A stretch of DNA of 32,959 nt, from contig JAJDVW010000166.1 of assembly GCA_022825925.1 (NCBI GenBank), forward strand, positions 1-32,959. Direction: 5' to 3'. The DNA comes from Pseudomonadales bacterium (GTDB lineage: Bacteria; Pseudomonadota; Gammaproteobacteria; Pseudomonadales; Azotimanducaceae). The translations under genes and the position numbers were made by a program. Below are positions 1-6,663 of the stretch, one piece after another (position 1 is the first letter of the stretch; every line of letters begins with the position of its first letter). The notes under the pieces were generated by a model that saw nothing but the letters and a program-made list of their open reading frames with translations, was not told where the DNA came from and searched no databases.

Positions 1-28
1 GACGCCCTTGGGCGACCATAAACGCGGC

Positions 29-640
29 TCACGCCGCAGAGTGGAGCAGCGGCCGGGGTCCGTCCCGGCTCTCACACCACGGCAACACATGCCTCGTTGG
101 TCTGAGGCGAAGCCTCGCTAGCGCTAGCCTGAACTTCCCGAGCCGCGGCAACCGCTCCGCACTCGGCGTCAGGCTCGCATCGAACGCGGAGGTGGCGTTA
201 GGCGTATCCCAGCCGCCGAAGTTCGTGGCGTGCGCGAGGCGGTCCTGTCCGACGGTCTCGATCAAGAGGTCGAGCGCCTTCGGTCCCTCGACGTGTGCAT
301 CGAACAGGAGCTTGCGCACCTCGTTCCGGAAGCCGTTTTCCCGAACGGACTCCGGCGCCAAGTCCCGGTATCGGGCGATGCCTTCGTACCGCCCGAACAG
401 GAAAGGCAGTGCACCCCCGCCGTGGGAGATGCAGACGTCGAGGTCCGGATGGCGTTCCAGCACGCCGCCGTAGACCAGCGCGGCCACGGCGAGGGACTCG
501 TCGTAGGCGTAGGCGACGCGGAACGAAGAGGAACCGCGGCTGTCCACGTTGAGTTCCGGCCCATGCCTGCCGGTCGCGCCGAATCCTGCCTCGAGGACGG
601 CGTGGGCGTGGACGTCGATGACCCGATGTGGCGCGTGCAT
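29..640 (-). pseudogene. Decayed amidohydrolase (ACMSD/amidohydrolase-2 type) with internal deletion
   Basis: Read from the ATG at 640, the product starts with the metal-binding signature VIDVHAHAV (HxH at residues 11-13) and later shows the family block CISHGGGALPFLFGR (about 70-84) and the end-of-barrel block HATNFGGWD (about 138-145). Family members have some 120-140 residues between HxH and the HGGG block carrying the remaining barrel strands. Here residue 42 (FRV) runs straight into AYDESLAVAALVYGGVLERHP, so most of the barrel is missing, with the junction near position 514. After the GGWDTP block the frame continues for about 56 residues that do not look like the family C-terminus. I read it as an inactive remnant of a roughly 320-350 residue metal-dependent hydrolase or decarboxylase. 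The deletion appears in frame, so a short protein could still be made, but an active site is unlikely. Confidence 0.6.
104..128. repeat. Small hairpin followed by a 12-bp palindrome
   Basis: GAGGC-GAA-GCCTC (104-116) is a perfect 5-bp stem with a 3-base loop, followed directly by the self-complementary GCTAGCGCTAGC (117-128). Both lie in the degraded 3' part of the amidohydrolase remnant. They could be a weak terminator or a rearrangement scar; no T-run follows. Confidence 0.35.
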
Positions 641-704
641 CGCGGCTAGCGTAGGCTCCCCGGCTCGCCCGTGTCGAGCGACACGAACAGCCCGAAGGAG
701 AACC

Positions 705-992
705 ATGCCCAGGTACGTGATCGAGAGAGACATCCCGGAGATCGGATCGGCCGAGCGCGACGCGCTGCGCGAGGCGTCCCAGAAGTCGAACGGCGTGCTG
801 GCCGAGATGAAGGCCGAGAACAAGAACATCCAGTGGGAGCACTCCTACGTCGCCGGCGACAAGACGTTCTGCATCTACATCGCAGACGACCCCGCCCTGA
901 TCGACGAGCACGCGGAGCGCAGCGGCTTCCCGGCGAGCGTGGTCACGCCGGTCAAGCGCATGATCGATCCGGTGACGGCCGAGGCCGACTGA
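705..992 (+). CDS. DUF4242 family protein (SCO4226-like ferredoxin-fold)
   Basis: A 95-residue protein starting MPRYVIERDIPEIG and containing NIQWEHSYVAGDKTFCIYIADD, the typical DUF4242 pattern: an N-terminal beta strand with RxIP, then WxxSYV and the FCxY strand, ending with a short helix and VxPVxRMIDP. Members are small ferredoxin-like alpha/beta proteins; one Streptomyces member (SCO4226) binds nickel, but the general role is unknown. The start at 705 is supported by a GAAGGAG Shine-Dalgarno 5-6 bases upstream. Length and fold pattern are complete. The next small ORF starts 25 bases downstream on the same strand with its own ribosome binding site, so the two may be co-transcribed. Confidence 0.8.
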   Translation: MPRYVIERDIPEIGSAERDALREASQKSNGVLAEMKAENKNIQWEHSYVAGDKTFCIYIADDPALIDEHAERSGFPASVVTPVKRMIDPVTAEAD

Positions 993-1017
993 CGCCCGGC
1001 AAGAAGGAGAGACGACC

Positions 1018-1189
1018 ATGGGAGCAGGTGGACGTCGCGGTTCGCCTGGCGGACAAGCTGCTCGATCCGGTGGCGTACCGCCGCGGGGTCGACGAGGCGC
1101 GACCGTTCTGGGCCCATACGGCCTGGCTACGCGACCTGCGCAGCGGCCGCGGCCTGACTGAGCAGAAGCGCGTGGTCGAGGTTCGGTAA
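1018..1189 (+). CDS. Small hypothetical protein, apparently frameshifted at its second codon
   Basis: The ATG at 1018 follows a good ribosome binding site (AAGGAGAGA, about 8 bases upstream), but its own frame gives a low-complexity Gly/Arg peptide. The neighbouring frame from 1019 encodes a plausible soluble peptide (WEQVDVAVRLADKLLDPV, then RPFWAHTAWLRDLRSGRG) ending at a TAA at 1189. Removing one G from the GGG at 1020-1022 joins the ATG to it and gives a product of about 56 residues beginning MEQVDVAV. I therefore suspect a 1-base insertion. I do not recognise the family. It lies directly before a zeta-like kinase gene and a second tiny ORF, so it could belong to that module, but this is only positional. 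Confidence 0.4.
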
Positions 1190-1195
1190 ACGAAC

Positions 1196-1303
1196 ATGCG
1201 ATCGGCGGAGCGCTTGTACATCGTGCGCCAGCGGGAAGCACTGGGCGATCGTCTCGATCCCGCACCCGGGAAACTCCCGCTCCGGGGCGCTGAAAGTGGC
1301 TGA
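1196..1303 (+). CDS. Tiny ORF overlapping the start of the zeta-like kinase
   Basis: ATG at 1196 opens a 35-residue ORF (MRSAERLYIVRQREALGDRL followed by a Pro/Gly-rich tail). Its stop TGA (1301-1303) lies inside the first codons of the kinase gene that starts with GTG at 1296, an 8-base overlap of the kind seen in translationally coupled pairs. In toxin-antitoxin loci a small partner often sits immediately upstream and overlaps in this way, so it is a candidate leader or antitoxin remnant. There is no recognisable domain and no clear Shine-Dalgarno before the ATG. It may also be a chance ORF. Confidence 0.35.
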   Translation: MRSAERLYIVRQREALGDRLDPAPGKLPLRGAESG

Positions 1304-1991
1304 TCAACTTGACTCCCGGCCTGTGTTCACCATCGTCATGGGGTGCAACGGCTCCGGCAAGAGCGCCTGGAAGCGCGCCAACTACGACCGGTTGCCAGAC
1401 CGGTACTTTGACCAGGATTCCATTGCCGGCGGCATCGGGGATTGGGACAGCGAGGATGCGCGGCAGCGCACACGTCGGTACGTCGACGAGGAAGTCGGCA
1501 CGGCGCTCCAGGCACGCATGAGCTTCGGTATCGAGAGCACCTGTTCCGGCCGGCCCGGCCGGGAGATGGTCGAGCGGGTGCGGCGTGCCCACTACCGCAT
1601 CGAGGGCATCTACATCGGCACGGAGTCCCCCGAGATCAACGTGGCGCGGATCGAGCGGCGGGTGCTGGAGCACACCGGGCACCGGGTGGACCCCGGGAGG
1701 GTGCCGGAGCGTTACCGCTGTTCGCTGTCGAATCTGCGTCGTACCGTCGAGCAGTTTGACCAACTGGAAGTGCCCGACAACTCGCGCCCGGACTCGCTGG
1801 GGATTCCACAACCGGTCGAGCAGTGCGTGCTCGAACTCGGCGAGATCGTCTCGCGGCTGCCGGCCAACGAAATGGCGGCGTGGTGCGCGGAGTGGGTGCG
1901 TACCGTGGAGCAGTCGCGCGCCGAGAAGCAACGGCTCGCCGAGCGGCGGCAACGCCGGGAAGCCCAGGAGCGCGGTCGCGGGGGACGGTAG
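1296..1991 (+). CDS. Zeta-toxin-like P-loop kinase
   Basis: A 231-residue P-loop protein. Residues 11-24 (FTIVMGCNGSGKSA) are a Walker A motif at the end of the first beta strand, followed by YFDQDSIAGG (about 37-46), where zeta-type kinases have an Asp, and FGIESTCSGR (about 77-86), corresponding to the FxxETT-like strand of the zeta/UDP-GlcNAc kinase group. The C-terminus is a charged helix rich in Arg/Glu. Zeta toxins phosphorylate UDP-N-acetylglucosamine and block wall synthesis, but many chromosomal relatives have no proven toxicity. The GTG at 1296 is the only start that keeps the first strand, and it overlaps the upstream tiny ORF. No classical epsilon or PezA antitoxin is visible, so calling it a toxin is inference; P-loop kinase is firm. 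Confidence 0.75.
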   Translation: MADQLDSRPVFTIVMGCNGSGKSAWKRANYDRLPDRYFDQDSIAGGIGDWDSEDARQRTRRYVDEEVGTALQARMSFGIESTCSGRPGREMVERVRRAHYRIEGIYIGTESPEINVARIERRVLEHTGHRVDPGRVPERYRCSLSNLRRTVEQFDQLEVPDNSRPDSLGIPQPVEQCVLELGEIVSRLPANEMAAWCAEWVRTVEQSRAEKQRLAERRQRREAQERGRGGR

Positions 1992-2097
1992 GACCCGGCT
2001 CAACACGCGAGGTGGTCGGTTTCCCGGCTGCGCCTGTTCTACTGGAGGCGGGTGTCCTCGAGTAGCGGGACTGGGTGCTTGTCGAGGCGAGGGCCTG

Positions 2098-2289
2098 TTA
2101 TTCCGTACTCCCAACCTGACCCCGGTTCCGGGGCACGATCAGATTGCTCAAACCTGCCGCTCGTAGCCCAGTTCCCTGCGCGCTTGCGTCGCCTGCCTCA
2201 CGCGCTTCGCCGGCGGTCCCGGAAGCGGCCAGCATTGCCGCGACGACAGCGGCGCCCAAGCGCGTGAACAGTGGTGCTTTCTCGCTCAT
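2098..2289 (-). pseudogene. Short exported-protein stub (signal peptide with truncated body)
   Basis: From the ATG at 2289 (GAAGGGA ribosome binding site upstream) the ORF encodes MSEKAPLFTRLGAAVVAAML, a lysine followed by an Ala/Val-rich hydrophobic core with a plausible signal peptidase site near ASGTAGEA. Only about 30 further residues follow before the stop. They end in NLIVPRNRGQVGSTE, encoded by a palindrome-bearing segment at 2120-2133 that looks like inserted or rearranged DNA. The natural C-terminal domain seems to be lost, so I treat it as the 5' end of a disrupted secreted-protein gene. A genuine 63-residue exported peptide cannot be excluded. Confidence 0.4.
2120..2133. repeat. 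Perfect GC inverted repeat at the end of the exported-protein stub
   Basis: CCCCGG-TT-CCGGGG gives a 6-bp stem with a 2-base loop. On the minus strand it is followed by GGGTCAGGTTGGG. It may mark a small inserted element that truncated the stub, or act as a terminator stem. Confidence 0.4.
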
Positions 2290-2377
2290 CGTATTCCCTT
2301 CGCTGGTTCGCACCCTGACTATCGCACACTACATCGTTATTGACGACCGCGACTCGCGCCGGGACGGACAGCGTCCC

Positions 2378-3127
2378 TTAAGGGGTTTCGAGCACCTTGG
2401 GATGGTCCTCCACGGAAGGCGGCGCCATGAGCCGCCGTTGCCGCTCGGTGGCCTCGGGATACGCGCCGATGTCGTAGGGTTCCTTTCGCCACGTCGAGTG
2501 CGGAGGGCTGTACTTGTAGAGCAGCGCGCGCCGCTCGTGCCCGGCGCGCCACGGAGCGGAACCGTGGATCAGCGCCTCCGTGAAGATCAGCACGTCTCCG
2601 GCCCGGACCGGAGGCTGGTGGACGTAGTCGGGCAGGCGCTCCTGGCGGCGCACGTCGTCCGGCAGGTTGGGGAGGAAGTTCGTCTTGTGGCTGCCCGGGA
2701 TGCAGACGAAGCCGCCGTCGCCGGGACCCACGTCCGTGAGCGCCCAGGTCGCGACGGTGAGGCCGTTCCGCATGATCCCGTCGCTGTAGTAGTACCAGTG
2801 GTCCGTCTCGTAGCGGCGGGGTCCGCCGTGCAGGCGGTGCGGATCCGTGCCTTTCCGCGTGAAGATCGTGTAGTCGTGGTCGGCGCGCAGGCGCGAACCG
2901 AGGAGTTCGATCAGGTAGGGCAGGACGGTGGGGTGGTCCATCAGGTCGAGGAACGGCTTTCCCCAGCGCGAGAACGCCTCCAGGCGGCGGTACGGACCGT
3001 CCTCGGGCACCCGGGGCCAGGCACGGTCGGCCAGCTCGGAAAGCTCCGCGCACTCGTCGCGGGTCAGGACGCCGGGAACGACGACGTAGCCCTGCAGGTC
3101 GAAGCGGAACCGCTCCTCGGGAGTCAT
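2378..3127 (-). CDS. Phytanoyl-CoA dioxygenase (PhyH) family oxygenase
   Basis: A 249-residue protein. MTPEERFRFDLQGYVVVPGV is the standard PhyH entry; the middle carries GLTVATWALTDVGPGDGGF then VCIPGSHKTNF, the PGSH block typical of the family; the distal iron-ligand region is ALIHGSAPW followed by the Arg-rich strand HERRALLYKYSP, which would bind 2-oxoglutarate. The canonical HxD pair expected just before the NGLTV strand is not obvious: the segment reads DHWYYYSDGIMRNG. The metal site may therefore be atypical. The ATG at 3127 gives the family N-terminus; the longer ORF upstream is antisense noise within the thioesterase gene. It is last in a minus-strand run with PPOX, PPOX and thioesterase genes, 11 bases after the thioesterase stop. 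Confidence 0.88.
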   Translation of the reverse strand: MTPEERFRFDLQGYVVVPGVLTRDECAELSELADRAWPRVPEDGPYRRLEAFSRWGKPFLDLMDHPTVLPYLIELLGSRLRADHDYTIFTRKGTDPHRLHGGPRRYETDHWYYYSDGIMRNGLTVATWALTDVGPGDGGFVCIPGSHKTNFLPNLPDDVRRQERLPDYVHQPPVRAGDVLIFTEALIHGSAPWRAGHERRALLYKYSPPHSTWRKEPYDIGAYPEATERQRRLMAPPSVEDHPKVLETP

Positions 3128-3138
3128 TGCGGGTCGCC

Positions 3139-3585
3139 CTATCTTGGATCCATGATCGTGACCGTCCCCTGTGCCATCGCGCACAGACGCCCCGCGTTGT
3201 GCACGTCGATGCGCACCACCGCCTGTGTGCGTCCCATGGTGACGATCGTCGCGTAGCCGTCGACCTCGCCCTTCGTGACGGGGCGCGTCAGGTTGATCTT
3301 GAACTCCGTGGTGGCGGCCCACTGGCCGTCCTTCATGACGGGGTAGCAGACGGTCCCGAGCAGGTGGTCGCAGAAGGCGGAGAGCACGCCGCCGTGCATG
3401 TTGCCGAAGGGCGTCAGCAACTCGTCGCGCACCTCGAAACGCCCCTGCATGGTGCCAGGGCCGACGTCGACGGTCGTGAACCCGAGGAAGTCGTGCAGCC
3501 CGCCGGATTTCCTGCGGTTGGCGAGGAAGCTGTCGGCGACCTCGGCGTTGAACTCGAACTTCGGGGCGGTCTCCGGTGCGCTCAT
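3139..3585 (-). CDS. PaaI-like hotdog-fold thioesterase
   Basis: A 148-residue single-domain hotdog protein. The signature GNMHGGVLSAFCDHLLG (residues 61-77) matches the central helix of PaaI/YbdB thioesterases, with the HGG turn at 64-66 and Asp73 as the likely catalytic acid; TTEFKINLTRPV is the following strand that forms the CoA-binding edge. Such enzymes hydrolyse acyl- or aryl-CoA thioesters, often to rescue CoA in aromatic or lipid degradation. Length is normal. The ATG at 3585 lies 37 bases after the restored stop of the upstream PPOX gene, and the PhyH gene begins 11 bases after its TAG, so the set is very probably one transcript. Confidence 0.85.
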   Translation of the reverse strand: MSAPETAPKFEFNAEVADSFLANRRKSGGLHDFLGFTTVDVGPGTMQGRFEVRDELLTPFGNMHGGVLSAFCDHLLGTVCYPVMKDGQWAATTEFKINLTRPVTKGEVDGYATIVTMGRTQAVVRIDVHNAGRLCAMAQGTVTIMDPR

Positions 3586-3622
3586 CGCCTTGCCCTGAGT
3601 GCGGGGGTGAGCATTCTAGCTT

Positions 3623-4106
3623 TCAAAGGCTCTTGAGCTTGTAGTTGTCCCAAGTCACCTGCCTTTCGGGCGTGAAACACCATCCAGCGCGCGTTCCTGC
3701 CGCGCGCGGAGGCCATGTTGGGCGGCGGGTCGTCCACTGCGGCCTGCCCGTGCCCGCCGTTGTACTTGCGTCCGAACTGGACGCGCGCCTCGGCCAGGTG
3801 CGGGTCCGCCGCCTCGGCCTCGGCATCCTCGAGCACGGTGGCCGTGCCCTGCATCGTGACGGCCTGCAGTTCCGGGAAGCGCTCGTTGCGGTCCACGACG
3901 ATGGAGCAGGCGGGGTTGCGGCGCAGGTTCACCACCTTCTGGCCGCGTCCGTAGATATAGACCCGTCCGCCCGCCCACGCGAACCACATGGGCGTGAGGT
4001 TGATGCGGTCCCCGGGACCGAGGGTGGCGATGCGGCAGTTCCAGGTCGTGGTCATGAGTTCCTCGACCTGCGCGTCGTCGAGCGCCAGCTTGCGTGAGAT
4101 CGGCAT
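3623..4106 (-). CDS. PPOX/pyridoxamine-phosphate-oxidase-fold flavoprotein, frameshifted near its 3' end
   Basis: From the ATG at 4106 the protein runs MPISRKLALDDAQVEELM, then WNCRIATLGPGDRINLTPMW and VYIYGRGQKVVNLRRNP, the split-barrel strands and cofactor-binding Arg segment of the PPOX/F420-dependent family. After ARWMVF the same frame degenerates and runs on into the thioesterase start (stop at 3582), while the adjacent frame supplies the expected end TPERQVTWDNYKLKSL and a stop at 3623. On the plus strand the slip is at the AAA of 3675-3677; removing one A restores a 160-residue protein of normal family length. Sequencing indel or recent mutation are both possible. It lies 22 bases after a second PPOX gene; such neighbours often act on F420- or FMN-dependent reductions of xenobiotic-like substrates. 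Confidence 0.75.
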
Positions 4107-4128
4107 GAAGTGCGAAGCCCGCGCGGTC

Positions 4129-4593
4129 TCAGGCCTGGAACAACTCGACGACGCGATCGTCCCCGAGCATGCAGTGTCCGCGCTCCGGCGTGAACGCAAC
4201 CGTCCGCCCGTACTTCTCGGACATGCCCTCGAGCGTCCTGATCAGTTCCCGGGCCCTGGGATTGTCCGGCTGGCGTTCCGCGTAGCGCTCCGCCAGCGCC
4301 ACCGCCAGTTCCCTGACGCCTTCCCGCGACACGCTCGCCCGCCCTTCGAACGACACCCACCGGTAGAGTTCCTCGTCCATCTCGCTGGATACGACCAGGG
4401 TGATCCGCGAGTCGTTCTCGAGCCGCGCGAGCTTCGCGGACGTGGCCCCGGAGAAGAACCGCACGGTCGTGCCGTCCCAGTCGTACCAGAGCGGCACGGT
4501 GCAGGGGGAACCGTCCTTCCGCAGGGTGGTCACGACGCCCAGCCGTGTCCGCTCCTCGAGGAATTCCCTCGCTTCGGGATGCATGTCGGCCAT
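4129..4593 (-). CDS. PPOX-class F420/FMN-dependent protein
   Basis: A 154-residue split-barrel protein: EFLEERTRLGVVTTLRKDGS then VPLWYDWDGTTVRFFSGATS and AKLARLENDSRITLVVSS, the ordered strands and the Lys/Arg-bearing cofactor loop of the PPOX class, ending in a helical region with GRTVAFTPERGHCMLGDDRV. The ATG at 4593 is preceded by CAGGAGAGAACC, a good ribosome binding site. Homologues bind F420 or FMN and include dehydrogenases and reductases for small conjugated substrates; the cofactor cannot be decided here. It appears to be the first gene of the four-gene minus-strand run and is divergent from the selenoprotein candidate, sharing a 106-base intergenic region. Confidence 0.85.
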   Translation of the reverse strand: MADMHPEAREFLEERTRLGVVTTLRKDGSPCTVPLWYDWDGTTVRFFSGATSAKLARLENDSRITLVVSSEMDEELYRWVSFEGRASVSREGVRELAVALAERYAERQPDNPRARELIRTLEGMSEKYGRTVAFTPERGHCMLGDDRVVELFQA

Positions 4594-4646
4594 GGGTTCT
4601 CTCCTGCTGGTTGTCGGGTGATCGCGTTGACATCGCGGTGGGCCGA

Positions 4647-4676
4647 TTGCACAACGGCGGCGTTCTGCTGTCCAAT
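4647..4676 (+). promoter_or_regulatory. Candidate sigma70-type promoter for the selenoprotein gene
   Basis: TTGCAC (4647-4652), an 18-base spacer and TCCAAT (4671-4676). The -10 part lies in TCTGCTGTCCAATG (4664-4677), a 14-base word that recurs at 8605-8618, 22-23 bases before the start codon in both places and with a TTGC -35 at the same 18-base spacing. Confidence 0.5.
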
Positions 4677-4699
4677 GCGGCCACGGGCCGGGAGGCAGT

Positions 4700-5824
4700 A
4701 TGCCAAGCGTTGTGGAGGAAATCCCCGAGCGGTTGCAGCCCGCCGCGGAGGCGGCGTTGGCCTGGATCAATGCCCGACAGGACGCACGGTTTCGGATTAC
4801 CGGGCTCGTGGATCCGGAGGCGGCGCTCGCCAGGAACGCGGGAGAGCCGCTGGATCTGGGCCTCGTGCTGTGCGACGGCGATCTCTGCGTCCGCGAGCAG
4901 GTGCGGGTGAGCGCGGTCGGCGACGGTTTCGAAGTGAGCGGCATCCCGGCTGCGGCCACGGAGATTCCCGCTCACCTGGATCCGCCGGTCGGCATACGCG
5001 GGGAGTGGCTCGACCAGCAGCTCGAACTGCACGACTTCATCCTGCTGCTGTACTACCGCGGCCTATGGTGACCTCCCTGCCGCTCCGAGTTGCGGAGCTA
5101 CGTGAAGTCCGGCGTCCTGGACGCCGTGCGCGCCGCCGGCGGCGAGATCTTCGGGATGACCAGCGAGCCGCAGAGCCTCGCGACGGAGGCGGAAGAGGCC
5201 TGGGAGATCGGTTTCCCCTGCATCGGCGACCCCCACCACGAGATTCGCGACGACCTGCGGAACCGGGGCTGGCTCAGCCTGTTCGCCAACGAAGACTACG
5301 GACACCTCCGGATGCGGTCCTGGGCCAGTCACCCGAAGGGCTACTTCCAGCCCGCCGTGCTGGCGGTCGAGCGCGGCGGCCGCATCCTCTACCGCTGGCG
5401 GTGCCGCCCGCAGTACAGCAACATGAGCGGCGCCGGTCAGCGCCCCACGCCCCAGTACGTGTGGCGCGAGATCGAGTCGCGGCTCGGTAGGGACGACTCG
5501 GACGCGCCGCTGGACGAAGCGCCTGAATTCGCGAGGAAGGACGTTTCGTGGCCCGTCTTCCTGAGCATCCTCCTGGCGCACGGTTGGTTCCTGCGTCCGC
5601 GGGCTTTTCCGCTGGGCCGCGAGGGCGATACGCCATCGGTCCCTGCGCCGAAGATGATGCGCCGCATCCGTTTCTTCACCGCGGGCTGGCTCGCCGCGTT
5701 CCTGGTGCTCCCGGCGACCTGGGTGGCTGCGGCCTTCGCGGCCTGGGCGGCGGTGGCGTCCTTCGGGATCGTCGAGATACACCGGCAGTTCCAGCACGTG
5801 CCGCGGGGCGAGCCAACGGACTGA
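4700..5824 (+). CDS. Selenocysteine-containing peroxiredoxin/SelL-like redox protein (UGA = Sec124)
   Basis: Two same-frame ORFs are separated only by a TGA at 5069-5071. Read through, they give a 374-residue protein. The first part ends HDFILLLYYRGLW, the beta strand leading into a thioredoxin-fold active site, and the codons after the TGA read PPCRSELRSYVKSGVLDAV, so the motif is W-U-P-P-C, with the UGA exactly at the first cysteine of a CxxC. Following segments (AGGEIFGMTSEP, later GYFQPAVLAVERGGRILYRW) continue a thioredoxin/peroxiredoxin-like fold. The C-terminus has one or two hydrophobic segments (FFTAGWLAAFLVLPATWVAA onward), so it is probably membrane-anchored. The start at 4700 has GGGAGG 4 bases upstream. 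The second half has no ribosome binding site and only TTG (5090) as a possible start, arguing against two genes. A hairpin right after the UGA fits a bacterial SECIS. Sec machinery is not in this window. If the UGA terminates, the 123-residue product lacks the redox motif. Confidence 0.8.
5082..5098 (+). promoter_or_regulatory. Candidate bacterial SECIS hairpin
   Basis: GCTCCG-AGTTG-CGGAGC is a perfect 6-bp stem with a 5-base loop, placed so that the loop starts 17 bases after the UGA (5069-5071). Bacterial SECIS elements lie immediately 3' of the UGA inside the coding region, with a short upper stem and a small apical loop having G among its first bases, about 16-37 bases from the UGA. Position, stem length and the AG start of the loop all fit. 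Confidence 0.65.
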
Positions 5825-5834
5825 CGCCAGGGCC

Positions 5835-6608
5835 GTGGACCTCCAACCGCTGAACGGAACCCTCGGGGCGCGCGTCGACGGCGTGGACCTGCGCCGCCGG
5901 GAAGCCGGCGCCGTGGGCGAGGTGAAGCGTGCCCTGCATCAACACAAGGTCCTGGTGCTGCGGGACCAGACCGCGGTGCAGCCCGACGACCTGCTCGCCT
6001 TCGCCGAGGAGTTCGGTGCCGCGGAACGCGTGGCGCATCCGATCTGGGACGACGTCCCGGGACACGTGGGCGTCAAGCGGATCACTGGGAGCGAGTACGC
6101 GACCGGCGTCGACGTGGGAGATAGCTGGCACACGGACGGTCCGCCGCGCGAGAAGACCCAGTGGTACACGTTCCTGCAGGCGATCGACGTGCCCGCGTAC
6201 GGCCGCGACACGCTGTTCGCCGACATGGAGGGCGCCTACCGCCGGCTGTCGCCGCCGCTCCGGGAGTTCCTTGAGACACTGACCGCGCTCAACAGTTGGG
6301 GCAGCGCCAAGCCCGACGCGGTGCCCGTCGTGCATCCGGTGGTCATGGAAGACCCGGACACCGGCGTCAAGTCGCTCTACGTCAACCAGCTCTACACGAC
6401 ACGCATCCGCGAACTGCGCGAGGAGGAGAGCGACACGCTGCTCGCCTACCTGTTCCGCCAGACCGCGGTGCCGGAGCTGCAGCTCCGCGTCTCGTGGCGC
6501 CCGGGGACGCTCGTGATCTGGGACAACGAGAAGACCCAGCACTACATCGTGCGCGACAAGCCGCATCCGCGGGTGATGCACCGGGTGATGGTGAACACCG
6601 GGCGATAG
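5835..6608 (+). CDS. TauD/TfdA family 2-oxoglutarate-dependent oxygenase
   Basis: A 257-residue oxygenase. MDLQPLNGTLGARVDGVDL is the family N-terminus; SWHTDGPP supplies the iron ligands His99 and Asp101; the C-terminal strand TQHYIVRDKPHPRVMHRVMV supplies the distal His236 and a 2-oxoglutarate-binding Arg250, a spacing of 14 close to that of TauD. Relatives hydroxylate sulfonates, aryloxyalkanoates and other small acids using Fe(II), O2 and 2-oxoglutarate; the substrate is unknown here. It starts with GTG at 5835, only 10 bases after the stop of the selenoprotein candidate, so the two are probably co-transcribed and perhaps coupled. Its ribosome binding site would lie in the end of the upstream gene (CCAGGG). 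Length and motifs are intact. Confidence 0.88.
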   Translation: MDLQPLNGTLGARVDGVDLRRREAGAVGEVKRALHQHKVLVLRDQTAVQPDDLLAFAEEFGAAERVAHPIWDDVPGHVGVKRITGSEYATGVDVGDSWHTDGPPREKTQWYTFLQAIDVPAYGRDTLFADMEGAYRRLSPPLREFLETLTALNSWGSAKPDAVPVVHPVVMEDPDTGVKSLYVNQLYTTRIRELREEESDTLLAYLFRQTAVPELQLRVSWRPGTLVIWDNEKTQHYIVRDKPHPRVMHRVMVNTGR

Positions 6609-6663
6609 CGCTCCGGAATCGGCGGCGGAATCGCGCCTCGAGATCGACGGGAGGAGGCCTGAC

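Noticed and set aside
198..2114. 638-residue minus-strand open frame
   Set aside because: Low-complexity Arg/Pro product crossing several better-supported genes on both strands; a GC-driven artefact.
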